Positions 42,751 through 52,996 of a stretch of DNA of 64,000 nt are shown here, piece by piece. Positions within the stretch are counted from its first letter, which is position 1, and each line of letters opens with the position of its first letter. The position numbers and the translations under genes are program-made. Below the pieces are notes generated by a model. It was not told where the DNA came from. It saw nothing but the letters and a program-made list of their open reading frames with translations, and searched no databases. Source of the stretch: Streptomyces sp. NBC_00078 (GTDB lineage: Bacteria; Actinomycetota; Actinomycetes; Streptomycetales; Streptomycetaceae); assembly GCF_026343335.1 (NCBI RefSeq), contig NZ_JAPELX010000001.1, forward strand, positions 8,370,001 through 8,434,000, read 5' to 3'.

Positions 42751-43182
42751 CTACGGCCTCGGAGGCTTGACGGCGATGTCCAGGTAGAAACTGTCGATGC
42801 TGCGGACCGCCGCCTCGAACTCCTCCAGGTTCACCGGCTTGGTGACGTAGGCGTTGGCGTGGTGCTGGTAGGCGCCGGCGACGTCGTCCGGCGCGGAGGA
42901 CGTGGTCAGGACGACGACCGGGATGGTGCGCAGGACGGCGTCCTCCTTCACCACGGCCAGGAACTCCCGCCCGTTCATCCGCGGCATGTTGAGGTCGAGC
43001 ACGATGAGGTCGGGCCGTGCGTTGTCCGGGTCGCGCAGGTAGTCGAGGGCCGCGACGCCGTCGGGGACCTGGGTGAGGTTGCGGGCGCCGCGTTCCGAGA
43101 GGGCGTCCTGGATGAGCATCGCGTCGGCGACGTCGTCCTCCACCAGGAGCACGTCGTAGGGGCGGGTTGAGGCGGCAGCCAT
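42751..43182 (-). CDS. single-domain response regulator (Rcp1/phytochrome-type)
   Basis: A 143-residue receiver with no output domain: acidic pair EDD near residue 16, phosphoacceptor Asp in LIVLDLNMPRMNGREFL, Lys in AYVTKPVNLEEF. This subtype typically partners CHASE/phytochrome-like kinases, and such a kinase is encoded divergently at 43681. It probably passes phosphate or binds a target protein. It lies 3 bases from the end of the HTH-containing gene upstream. Confidence 0.88.
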   Translation of the reverse strand: MAAASTRPYDVLLVEDDVADAMLIQDALSERGARNLTQVPDGVAALDYLRDPDNARPDLIVLDLNMPRMNGREFLAVVKEDAVLRTIPVVVLTTSSAPDDVAGAYQHHANAYVTKPVNLEEFEAAVRSIDSFYLDIAVKPPRP

Positions 43183-43185
43183 GAG

Positions 43186-43560
43186 TCACGAGCTCCGTGG
43201 GGTGGGGTGGGGGGCGGGGCGATGTGTGCTGGTGGTGATCAGGCCGGGCCAGCGGCGCCGGGCTCCCTGGCGGCTCATGCTCACGGCTCGGCCGATCTCC
43301 GGATACCCGGCGCCGCCGGCGGCCGCGGCGTGGGCCGCCTGGTCCTCCAGATGCCGGACAGTCTGCTTGACGCGGGCGAGGACGGCCAGGCGCACGAGGG
43401 CGCGTCCGCGGGCGTCGTCGACCGTGTCGCGTGGCTCCGCGGGCGAGTGGGCGGCTTCCTGGGCGAGACGGCGGGTCAGCTCGTCGATCATCTGTGTCAG
43501 GAGCGCGGCCGTCTCTCCACCAGGTGCGCGGAGAGCATGAGCCGGAGCGGGGCCAGGCAT
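43186..43560 (-). CDS. small protein with C-terminal helix-turn-helix-like motif
   Basis: A 124-residue protein. The C-terminal half contains GYPEIGRAVSMSRQGARRRW, close to the common 'EIGRALGMSRQAARQRW' HTH-like motif. The N-terminal part is helical (TAALLTQMIDELTRRLAQEA, ALVRLAVLARVKQTVRHLEDQA). It may bind DNA. It is the first gene of a two-gene minus-strand unit with the receiver protein, divergent from the kinase at 43681. Confidence 0.65.
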   Translation of the reverse strand: MPGPAPAHALRAPGGETAALLTQMIDELTRRLAQEAAHSPAEPRDTVDDARGRALVRLAVLARVKQTVRHLEDQAAHAAAAGGAGYPEIGRAVSMSRQGARRRWPGLITTSTHRPAPHPTPRSS

Positions 43561-43591
43561 GACTTCACCCTAGGGCGTTGATCCCGGATGG

Positions 43592-43607
43592 GACAACAAC
43601 CGTTGTC
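43592..43607. promoter_or_regulatory. inverted repeat GACAAC-N4-GTTGTC in divergent promoter
   Basis: GACAAC (43592-43597) and GTTGTC (43602-43607) are perfect inverted 6-bp arms between two divergent regulatory genes. A TACAGT at 43619 could be the -10 for the plus-strand gene. The repeat may be an operator. Confidence 0.4.
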
Positions 43608-43680
43608 AGGGTCGTCGGTACAGTAGCCCTGCCGCGCGCCTGGTCGTGGCAACGGGACGTCGAAGGAGTTGCGCATCGCG

Positions 43681-45288
43681 ATGGACGAAAACGCGATGAG
43701 CGGCAGCTCGGTCAACGGCGGGCCGGCCGCTTCCGAGGGGCCGTTCTCCGGCTGGACGACTCGCCGCTGGCTGCGGGTGGGGGTCTCGGTCACCCTGATC
43801 GTGCTGGCCCTGCTGGGGTCGCTGGGCGGCTGGGCGATATGGCGCACGGCCCAGATCACAGGCGAGCTGGTGGACCGACGATCACCCGCCGTGATCGAGT
43901 CCATACGCGTCGAGGAAGCCCTGGTGAACCAGGAGACCGGCATCCGCGGCTACGGACTGTCCGGCCGCCGCGACTACCTGCAGCCGTACACCCAGGGCGT
44001 GGCCGACGAGAACACCGCCCTCCGGCGCCTGCGGTCCCTGCTCGACCACGACGTCCGGGACCGCGCCGACCTGGCCGCCGTGGAGAAACTCGCCGGCACC
44101 TGGCAGGCGCGCATGGCCCGCCCCGTCGCGGCCGCCCCGGCAGACGAGGCCGTGAAGCTTGCCACGGAACGATCGGCGGAGGGCAAGGCCACGTTCGACT
44201 CGCTGCGCCGGGCCATGACCCGCCAGCAGTCCCACCTGGAGAGCGAGCGGGCGGCAGCCGGCCGGGACCTGCGGAACGCGGTGGCCCTGCGGAACTGGAT
44301 GTCCGCCGTCATCGCCGGCGTGATCGCCCTGGTGGCGTTCGCCGTCTTCGAGGGACTGCGGCGCGGCATCACCGACCCGCTCCGCCGACTCGGCGCCGAC
44401 GCCCGTGAGGTCGGACGAGGTCACTTCGACCGCCCCATCGTCGGCACCGGACCCGCCGACCTGCGAAGGCTGGCCTCGGACGTGGAGTCGATGCGCCTGC
44501 GCATGGTGGAGGAACTGCAGTTCAGCGAAGAGGCACGCAGTCTGCTGGACGAGCAGGCGGCGGATCTGAAGCGGTCGAACACGGAACTGGAGCAGTTCGC
44601 CTACGTCGCCTCCCACGATCTGCAGGAGCCGCTGCGCAAGGTGTCCAGTTTCACCCAGCTCCTGCAGCGACGCTACGGAAACCAGCTGGACGAGCGGGCC
44701 GACCAGTACATCGCCTTCGCCGTGGACGGCGCCAACCGTATGCAGAAGCTCATCAACGACCTGCTGGCCTTCTCCCGCGTCGGCCGCGTGCACAACGACC
44801 ACCAGACGGTCGACCTGGACGCCGTCCTGAGCAGGGCCCTCGACGACCTCAGCGTGGCCGTGGAGGAGAGCGGCACCGAGATCACCCACGACGGGCTTCC
44901 CACGGTCGTCGGCGACACCACCCAGCTGACCATGCTCTGGCGGAACCTGCTGTCGAACGCGATCAAGTTCCGCGATCCCGGCCGGCAGCCGCGCATCCAT
45001 GTCGGCGCCGCCCGTGTCGACGACCTGTGGGAGTTCACGGTGAGCGACAACGGCATCGGCATCGATCCTGAGTTCCAGGACAAGGTCTTCATCCTCTTCC
45101 AGAGGCTGCACACCAAGGACACCTATCCAGGAACCGGCATCGGTCTGGCGATGTGCAAGAAGATCGTGGAATTTCACGGGGGCGCGATCAGGATCGACTC
45201 CGACCACCGGCCCGGCACCCGTGTCGTCCTCACCCTTCCCGCCGTCGGCGACGAGCCGACGGCCTCGGAGAGAGAGGCCCAGCCGTGA
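43681..45288 (+). CDS. CHASE3-HAMP histidine kinase
   Basis: A 535-residue sensor kinase with TM1 (~30-55), a CHASE3 external domain (VNQETGIRGYGLSGRRDYLQPY), TM2 (~208-228), HAMP, a coiled coil, and a HisKA domain with FAYVASHDLQEPLRKVSSF. The HATPase domain has LWRNLLSNAIKF, SDNGIGIDPEF and GTGIGLAMCKKIVEFHGG. Such kinases are related to bacteriophytochrome kinases. ATG 43681 is chosen; a TTG at 43669 would extend by four residues. Stop overlaps the receiver-phosphatase gene (GTGA), so the two act together. Confidence 0.88.
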   Translation: MDENAMSGSSVNGGPAASEGPFSGWTTRRWLRVGVSVTLIVLALLGSLGGWAIWRTAQITGELVDRRSPAVIESIRVEEALVNQETGIRGYGLSGRRDYLQPYTQGVADENTALRRLRSLLDHDVRDRADLAAVEKLAGTWQARMARPVAAAPADEAVKLATERSAEGKATFDSLRRAMTRQQSHLESERAAAGRDLRNAVALRNWMSAVIAGVIALVAFAVFEGLRRGITDPLRRLGADAREVGRGHFDRPIVGTGPADLRRLASDVESMRLRMVEELQFSEEARSLLDEQAADLKRSNTELEQFAYVASHDLQEPLRKVSSFTQLLQRRYGNQLDERADQYIAFAVDGANRMQKLINDLLAFSRVGRVHNDHQTVDLDAVLSRALDDLSVAVEESGTEITHDGLPTVVGDTTQLTMLWRNLLSNAIKFRDPGRQPRIHVGAARVDDLWEFTVSDNGIGIDPEFQDKVFILFQRLHTKDTYPGTGIGLAMCKKIVEFHGGAIRIDSDHRPGTRVVLTLPAVGDEPTASEREAQP

Positions 45289-46493
45289 CCTACCCGGCCG
45301 CAGGCCGCGCAGAGCAGTACCACGTTCTGCTGGTGGAGGACGACGACGGAGATGCCCTCCTGGTCGAGGAACTCCTCTTCGACACCGATCTTCCGCACAC
45401 CCTCGTGCGATGCCGTACGGCCGCCGACGCGCACACGGCACTCGAAGCGGGCTTCGTCGACTGCGTCCTGCTCGACCTGCACCTGCCCGACGCCTCCGGT
45501 GTGGAGACCGTCCAGGCGATCCAGACGGACACGCAGGCCGCCATCATCGTCCTGACCGGGCTGGACGAGCCGCAGGCGGGGGTCGAGGCCCTCGCCGCCG
45601 GCGCGCAGGACTACCTCATCAAGGGCAAGGTCGACCCGGACCTGATCCAGCGGGCCGTCCGCTACGCCGTCCAGCGGAAGCAGGCCGAGCGCGCCAACGC
45701 CGCCCTGCAGATCGGCCGGCTGCGGGCCGAGGAGAACGCCCGCCTGGAACGCGGGCTGCTGCCCCAACCCCTGTTGTCGTCCTCGGCCGTCACCGCCTCC
45801 AGCCGCTACTACCCGGGGCGGGCGCAGGCGCTGCTGGGGGGCGACTTCCTCGACGTCGTACAGACCGACGACGGGCAGGTGCACGCCGTCATCGGGGACG
45901 TCAGCGGCCACGGCCCCGACGCCGCCGCTCTCGGTGTCTGCCTCCGCATCGCCTGGCGCGCCCTGACCCTCGGAGGCCACCGCGACCAGCAGCTGCTCCA
46001 CCTGCTGGAACAGATACACGTTGCCGAACGCACGCACAGCAACCTGTTCACCACCTGCACGCTCATCACACTGAACCCGGACCGGGGCATCCTCACCCTG
46101 CACCTGGCCGGCCACCACGAACCCCTCCTGGTCACCGACGACGGCACGCGAGAGGTCAGCGCGGCCCACGGAACAGCCCTCGGGATCGCCCCCGGGCTGG
46201 GCATCTGGCCGGCCTCCACGCTCACGCTGCCCGCACGTGGCGCGCTCGTCGCCTACACCGACGGCCTCATCGAGGGCTTCGCGGACAAGGGCACCACCCG
46301 GCTGGGCGTGGAGGGCCTCCTGCAGATCATCGACACGATCCAGACGCCGGATCCAGGCCTCCACCTCGACCACCTCATCGCCCGAACCCGCACCCTCAAC
46401 GCGGACCGGCACACCGACGACCTCGCCGTTCTCCGACTGGACTGGGACACCGGCACCGACGGTCCCGCAGCGGCACTCCGCCCGGGGCGCTAG
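45285..46493 (+). CDS. receiver-SpoIIE (PP2C) serine phosphatase
   Basis: A 402-residue response regulator whose output is a phosphatase. The receiver (residues ~12-130) has EDDDGDALLVEEL, phosphoacceptor Asp in VLLDLHLPDASG, and YLIKGKVD. A coiled linker (RAEENARLERGLLPQPL) leads to the SpoIIE domain (GGDFLDVVQ, AVIGDVSGHGPDAAALG, YTDGLIEGFADKG, HTDDLAVLRL). Phosphorylation by the coupled kinase probably controls dephosphorylation of a STAS-domain protein. Start GTG 45285 overlaps the kinase stop. Similar kinase/phosphatase pairs operate in osmotic and general stress control. Confidence 0.9.
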   Translation: MTYPAAGRAEQYHVLLVEDDDGDALLVEELLFDTDLPHTLVRCRTAADAHTALEAGFVDCVLLDLHLPDASGVETVQAIQTDTQAAIIVLTGLDEPQAGVEALAAGAQDYLIKGKVDPDLIQRAVRYAVQRKQAERANAALQIGRLRAEENARLERGLLPQPLLSSSAVTASSRYYPGRAQALLGGDFLDVVQTDDGQVHAVIGDVSGHGPDAAALGVCLRIAWRALTLGGHRDQQLLHLLEQIHVAERTHSNLFTTCTLITLNPDRGILTLHLAGHHEPLLVTDDGTREVSAAHGTALGIAPGLGIWPASTLTLPARGALVAYTDGLIEGFADKGTTRLGVEGLLQIIDTIQTPDPGLHLDHLIARTRTLNADRHTDDLAVLRLDWDTGTDGPAAALRPGR

Positions 46494-46705
46494 ACACTCT
46501 GCAGGACGAGGAGTTCGGCCGCGGGACGGACAGCAGGAACGGGCCGCCGGCGAACGCGCCCTCGGTCGCTGTGGCGCGACGGCCCGGGTGAGTCAACTCA
46601 CGCTACCCGGCGGCCTGTTCGGCGTCCGACGGCACAGCCACCACCGCCCGGCGGGCAGGCGAGGACTTGGCGGAACTGGGCAGGGTGCGGGGGCGGCGCA
46701 GTCCG

Positions 46706-47176
46706 TCAGTACCGCAGCGCGGTGCCCACCTCGGCCTTCACCTCGCCCGACAGCTTGTGGGTGCTGCGGGCCGTCGCCTCACCGGACTTGCCTGCCGCGA
46801 CGTCGGAGAGCGTGACCACCACCGTGTCGAGGAGGTTGCCGCCGGCGTCGTCGAAGTTGACCTGGACGGCGAAGGACTTGGCGGAGGACGCCGTGTTGTG
46901 GGCAGTCACGGGCACGGTCGTCCGCCCGTCGCCGTCCTTCGTGGGCGGGCCCAGCTTCACCGAGTCCTTGGCGTCGACGCTGCCCTTCACCTCGTCCAGC
47001 TTCCGGCCTGCCTCAGCGGTCGCGGACGCGAGTGCCTCGGAGCCGCGCGAGGCGAGCGACGTCGCGGCCGATGCCGCCTTGCTGACCGCGGAGGACGGAG
47101 TGGTGTCGTCCGAGCAGCCGGTCAGACTTGCGGCGACGGCCACCGCCAGCACCGCACCTGCCGTCCAGCGAGCCAT
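46706..47176 (-). CDS. lipoprotein with FxLYD-like C-terminal domain
   Basis: A 156-residue secreted lipoprotein. A signal peptide ends in the lipobox LTGC (Cys ~21). An Ala/Ser-rich helical segment (25-60) precedes a beta-rich domain (TTVPVTAHNTASSAKSFAVQVNFDDAGGNLLDTVVVTLSDVAAG) like FxLYD or DUF4352 domains. Start 47176 follows GAAGGAGA. Function unknown; it is divergent from a small membrane protein. Confidence 0.8.
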   Translation of the reverse strand: MARWTAGAVLAVAVAASLTGCSDDTTPSSAVSKAASAATSLASRGSEALASATAEAGRKLDEVKGSVDAKDSVKLGPPTKDGDGRTTVPVTAHNTASSAKSFAVQVNFDDAGGNLLDTVVVTLSDVAAGKSGEATARSTHKLSGEVKAEVGTALRY

Positions 47177-47357
47177 GACGTCTCCTTCGCACTCGGTCCA
47201 CCTCCCCGTCCCAGTGAAGTGCCTGTCGGGGGCACCCGCATGCTGACGTCACCCGAACGGCACCGGAGCGCGGCAGGTTCCCCCAGCCGCGATGAGCTCG
47301 TCCGGCCTGCCCTATCATCCGTCTCCAGGAGCCGGCAGCCGTCGAGGGGGCGCAGGG

Positions 47358-47564
47358 ATGGTGGCAGTACGCATGGCAGTGGCGGTGCTGGTCACGTGGG
47401 CTGCCCTGATCGTGCTCCTGCTCGCGCCGTCGCCCCTGCCGGAGCACTGGCGCTACTACATCTACTCCCCGGCCGGCGTGGGTCTGTGGATGCTGGCCAT
47501 GCTCGTCGCGCCTGGCGTGGTCTGTTTCGCGAAATGGCCATGGATCAGGTCGGGCGGCAGCTGA
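47358..47564 (+). CDS. 68-residue two-helix membrane protein
   Basis: Starts at 47358 (MVAVRMAVAVLVTW) behind an AGGGGG site. Two membrane helices are predicted at about 5-25 and 38-58, with a short PSPLPEHWRYYIY loop between and an Arg/Gly tail. No family is recognised. It sits between the divergent lipoprotein gene and a convergent SGNH esterase. Confidence 0.6.
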   Translation: MVAVRMAVAVLVTWAALIVLLLAPSPLPEHWRYYIYSPAGVGLWMLAMLVAPGVVCFAKWPWIRSGGS

Positions 47565-47621
47565 ACCGCGTTTCACCGATCATGGTGAGCGCACGAGCCA
47601 CGGTGCCGGCGGACTGCTCGG

Positions 47622-48761
47622 TCAACGGAGCACGCCCGTATCCCCGAACGCCAGGGGCAGGAAGCGTTCGGCCATGTCGGCGTAGCCGGCCGCGTTCGGA
47701 TGGAGGCCGTCGGGAAGGTTGGCGACGTCCTCGGGCCCGAACAGTGCTGTTCCGTCGATGAGATGGAGTCTGTCGTCGCCGTCCTTGCGGCGCTGTTCGA
47801 CGTGCTGGTTCAGCAGTTCACGGATGCGGGTGAGGGTGAGCGCGCCGTTGGCGAGTTCGGCGGGACGGTCGACGGTGCACACGGTGCCGTCGTCGCACAC
47901 GAGGGTGGGGCCGGGCCGGGTTTCGGCGGTTGGACAGGTGATCGGGGTGATGACCACGATCGGGGTGTCCGGGTGGCCGTCGCGGATGGTGTCGAGGAAG
48001 CCGTGCAGCGCGGGGACGAAGACGCGTTCGCGCATGGTGTCGCCGATGAGGACGTTGATGCCCAGTTCGAGGCTGATCCCTTCGGCGGGCAGGTCGCGGA
48101 TGGTGCGGGCCATGAAGGGGTCGAGATGGCACTCGCCGCCGAGGGCGAGGTTGAGCAGGGACCGGCCGGCGGTCCGCGCGACGATCGCCGGCCAGGTACC
48201 GGTGGGGCGGTCCGCCTCCGCGCACTGGCTGATGGAGCTGCCGTGGTGCACCCACAGCGGCCCGCTCGCCGGAGCGGGACGCACTGACGCGCCTTCCGGG
48301 ACGCGTACGTCGACCAGTTGGAACGAGCGCGCGGCGGGCAGCCAGATCTCGACGCGACGTTCCTGGAGTGCCGGGCCGAGGTGGAAGCGGACGGTGGCGG
48401 GATCGGCCGGCTTCCGGTGCAGGGCGAAGGTGGCGGGCTCGACGAGGATCAGGGTCTGTTCGGTGGCCACGACCGGGTCGCGCAGCTCACCCTCGACCAC
48501 CAGGTCGAAGACGCTGCCGGTCGGCGAGGCGCCCTGCAGCAGGACCTGGGCGAGCCGCGCGTCGAGCTCGATCTCGGTGGCGTCCGTGAGCATCTCGAGG
48601 CGTACCCCGGACGGCACCGAGCTGTTGAACTCGTAGGCCTGGCTGTCCAGTTGAGTGCGCCCGGCTGCCGGGGCGCGGTGCAGGGTGACGCCGGTCGCCT
48701 CGGCGCTCTTCACGAGAGCGCCGGTGACACAGTCGAGTGCGAGATCGAGGACGGACCGCAT
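47622..48761 (-). CDS. SGNH/GDSL-family esterase with N-terminal beta-domain
   Basis: A 379-residue hydrolase. The first ~170 residues are a beta-rich carbohydrate-esterase N-terminal type domain. The SGNH domain follows with block I Ser in HHGSSISQ, block II Gly in LALGGECHL, block III Asn in LELGINVLIG and block V Asp-His in LPDGLHPNAAGY. It should cleave acyl or acetyl esters; no signal peptide is seen, so it is probably intracellular. Start 48761 (MRSVLDLALD) is favoured over an upstream extension of 36 residues, but its ribosome site is weak. Confidence 0.8.
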   Translation of the reverse strand: MRSVLDLALDCVTGALVKSAEATGVTLHRAPAAGRTQLDSQAYEFNSSVPSGVRLEMLTDATEIELDARLAQVLLQGASPTGSVFDLVVEGELRDPVVATEQTLILVEPATFALHRKPADPATVRFHLGPALQERRVEIWLPAARSFQLVDVRVPEGASVRPAPASGPLWVHHGSSISQCAEADRPTGTWPAIVARTAGRSLLNLALGGECHLDPFMARTIRDLPAEGISLELGINVLIGDTMRERVFVPALHGFLDTIRDGHPDTPIVVITPITCPTAETRPGPTLVCDDGTVCTVDRPAELANGALTLTRIRELLNQHVEQRRKDGDDRLHLIDGTALFGPEDVANLPDGLHPNAAGYADMAERFLPLAFGDTGVLR

Positions 48762-48879
48762 GAGGAGCCGGTTTCCGCTACTGATGAGTTCAATCCCGTC
48801 GGCCCCGGCCCCCTCGGCAGACCTCGCCCGGAACGGGGCCGTGCGGAAACCTGCTGGGCGCGGCTGCAATCAGTCGTAC

Positions 48880-49056
48880 GCCGAGAGGTTCGGCCGGATC
48901 AGGAGAGGGCGACGGCGGGACTGGCACAGGGCCCCCACCGCCGCCGAACAGGGTGCCGACTGGCCGCGCCGCCCACCTGCCAGGTGCGTCCGCGCGAGCC
49001 GGGGTTGTGCAGAGCCGACACGATGCCGACGCCCACGCCCTACGGCCTCCCGCTCA
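48880..49056 (-). pseudogene. deletion scar of a cobI-cobJ-type gene
   Basis: Directly after cobH, with a GTGA overlap, the strand reads GTG-AGC-GGG-AGG-CCG-TAG then GGCGTGGGCGTCGG. This is one Leu-to-Pro and one Tyr-to-stop change from SGRLYGVGVG, the start of precorrin-2 C20-methyltransferases. The following ALHNPGSRGRTWQVG resembles the LYNPxSRxRTWQ motif of precorrin-3B C17-methyltransferase (CobJ). These are often fused in Streptomyces, so most of a cobIJ gene has been deleted. Confidence 0.5.
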
Positions 49057-49680
49057 CTCCACTTCGCTCGCGATCGCGTTGAGTGCCGCGGCGGCGATGG
49101 CGCTGCCCCCGCGTCGGCCGCGAACGATCAGGTGTTCGAGGCCGGACGGATGCCCGGCGAGCGCGTCCTTCGATTCGGCGGCGCCCACGAAGCCCACCGG
49201 AACACCGATGACGGCGGCCGGGCGGGGCGCTCCCTCCTCCATCAGCTCAAGGAGGCGGAACAGGGCGGTGGGGGCATTGCCGACGGCCACCACCGCACCC
49301 TCCAGCCGGTCCCGCCACAGCTCCAGCGCGGCGGCACTGCGCGTCGTTCCCAGCTTCGCGGCCAGCTCGGGGACGCCGGGGTCGGAGAGAGTGCACAGCA
49401 CGTCGTTGTCGGCGGGCAGCCGCTTGCGGGTCACGCCGCTCGCCACCATGCTGACGTCGGTGAAGATCGGCGCCCCGGCGCGCAGGGCCTCGCGGGCGCG
49501 GGCCACCACGCCGGGCGTGTAGGCCAGGTCCCGCACGAGGTCGACCATCCCGCAGGCGTGGATCATCCGGACCGCTACTTGGCTGACGTCGGCGGGCAGG
49601 CCCGCGAGGTCCGCCTCCGCGCGGATGGTGGCAAAGGACTGGCGGTAGATCGCCGCGCCGTCCTTCTCGTACTCGTACAC
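49054..49680 (-). CDS. cobH: precorrin-8X methylmutase
   Basis: A 208-residue enzyme of aerobic cobalamin synthesis that moves a methyl group to turn precorrin-8X into hydrogenobyrinate. Family signatures are the catalytic His in VRMIHACGMVDLV, GAPIFTDVSMVASGVTRKRL, NAPTALFRLLELM and VPVGFVGAAESKDAL with GLEHLIVRGRRGGS. The length is normal and the frame intact. It starts with GTG at 49680 and no other cob genes survive beside it apart from the scar downstream. Whether it still works depends on genes elsewhere. It lies 161 bases from the mutase operon end. Confidence 0.9.
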   Translation of the reverse strand: MYEYEKDGAAIYRQSFATIRAEADLAGLPADVSQVAVRMIHACGMVDLVRDLAYTPGVVARAREALRAGAPIFTDVSMVASGVTRKRLPADNDVLCTLSDPGVPELAAKLGTTRSAAALELWRDRLEGAVVAVGNAPTALFRLLELMEEGAPRPAAVIGVPVGFVGAAESKDALAGHPSGLEHLIVRGRRGGSAIAAAALNAIASEVE

Positions 49681-49841
49681 CGTGTTTCTACTCTCTCTTA
49701 CCGGTCATGCATGCGGGCTGCGGCCGGATCGACGGCGACCATACCCACCACCTCCGGACCGGCGGGCGCATGGCGGCGAGCATACCGACCGTCTCTCGAC
49801 GGGCCGTTGCCCCACCGGCCGCCGGCCGGGTCCGCGTCCGC

Positions 49842-50821
49842 TCAGTCCTCTCGTCCGCCGAACGCACCCAGGATGCGCTCGGCGGCGAGCGTCGCCGTCA
49901 ACTTGCCGTCCCTGACCTGCTGTTCCAGGCTCGGTGCGAGCGCCCGCACGGCCGGGTCCGAGTGGAGCCGGCCGAGGAGTTCGTCGCGGACCATCGTCCA
50001 GGCCCAGTCGACCTGCTGGTCGCGGCGTTTGGCGGCGAGGCGGCCGGTCGAGTCGAGAAGCGTGCGGTGCTGTTCGAGCCTCTCCCAGACGGTGTCCAGG
50101 CCGGTCGATTCGCGGGCGCTGCAGTGCAGCACCGGCGGAGCCCAGAACGCGTCCTTGCCGTGCATCAGCCGCAGCGCGCCCGCCAACTCCCGTGCGGCGG
50201 CCTGGGCGTCGCGCTCGTGCGGACCGTCCGCCTTGTTGACGGCGATCACGTCGGCCAGCTCCAGGACGCCCTTCTTGATGCCCTGCAACTGGTCACCGGT
50301 GCGCGCCAGCGTCAGCAGCAGGAACGAATCGACCATGTTCGCGACGGCGGTCTCCGACTGGCCGACGCCGACCGTCTCCACCAGCACCACGTCGTAACCC
50401 GCCGCCTCCATCACCACGATCGACTCACGGGTCGCCTTGGCGACCCCGCCGAGCGTGCCCGCGGTGGGGGAGGGCCGTACGAAGGCGGAAGGGTCGACGG
50501 CCAGGCGTTCCATGCGCGTCTTGTCGCCCAGGATCGAGCCGCCCGTACGGCTGGAGGACGGGTCCACGGCGAGCACGGCCACCCGGTGTCCGAGCGAGGT
50601 CAGCATCGTGCCGAACGCGTCGATGAACGTCGACTTGCCCACGCCGGGGACACCACTGACGCCGATCCGCCGGGCCCGGCCGCTGTGCGGGAGCAGCGCC
50701 GTCAGCAGATCCTGGGCCAGCACCCGGTGTTGGGGCCGGGTGGACTCGACGAGCGTGATGGCGCGCGCGATGATCGCCCGTTTCCCGTCGAGGACTCCCT
50801 TCACATAGGCGTCGACATCGA

Positions 50822-50825
<4 letters not shown>
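49842..50825 (-). CDS. meaB: methylmalonyl-CoA mutase-associated GTPase
   Basis: A 327-residue G3E-type GTPase that protects and loads the B12 cofactor of methylmalonyl-CoA mutase. Walker A is GVPGVGKS (~58-65), with DPSSSRTGGSILGDKTRM, ETVGVGQSE (switch region) and NKAD (base specificity). GTG 50825 overlaps the MutB stop (GTGA). Last gene of mutA-mutB-meaB. Confidence 0.93.
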
Positions 50826-52995
<2,170 letters not shown>

Positions 52996-52996
<1 letters not shown>

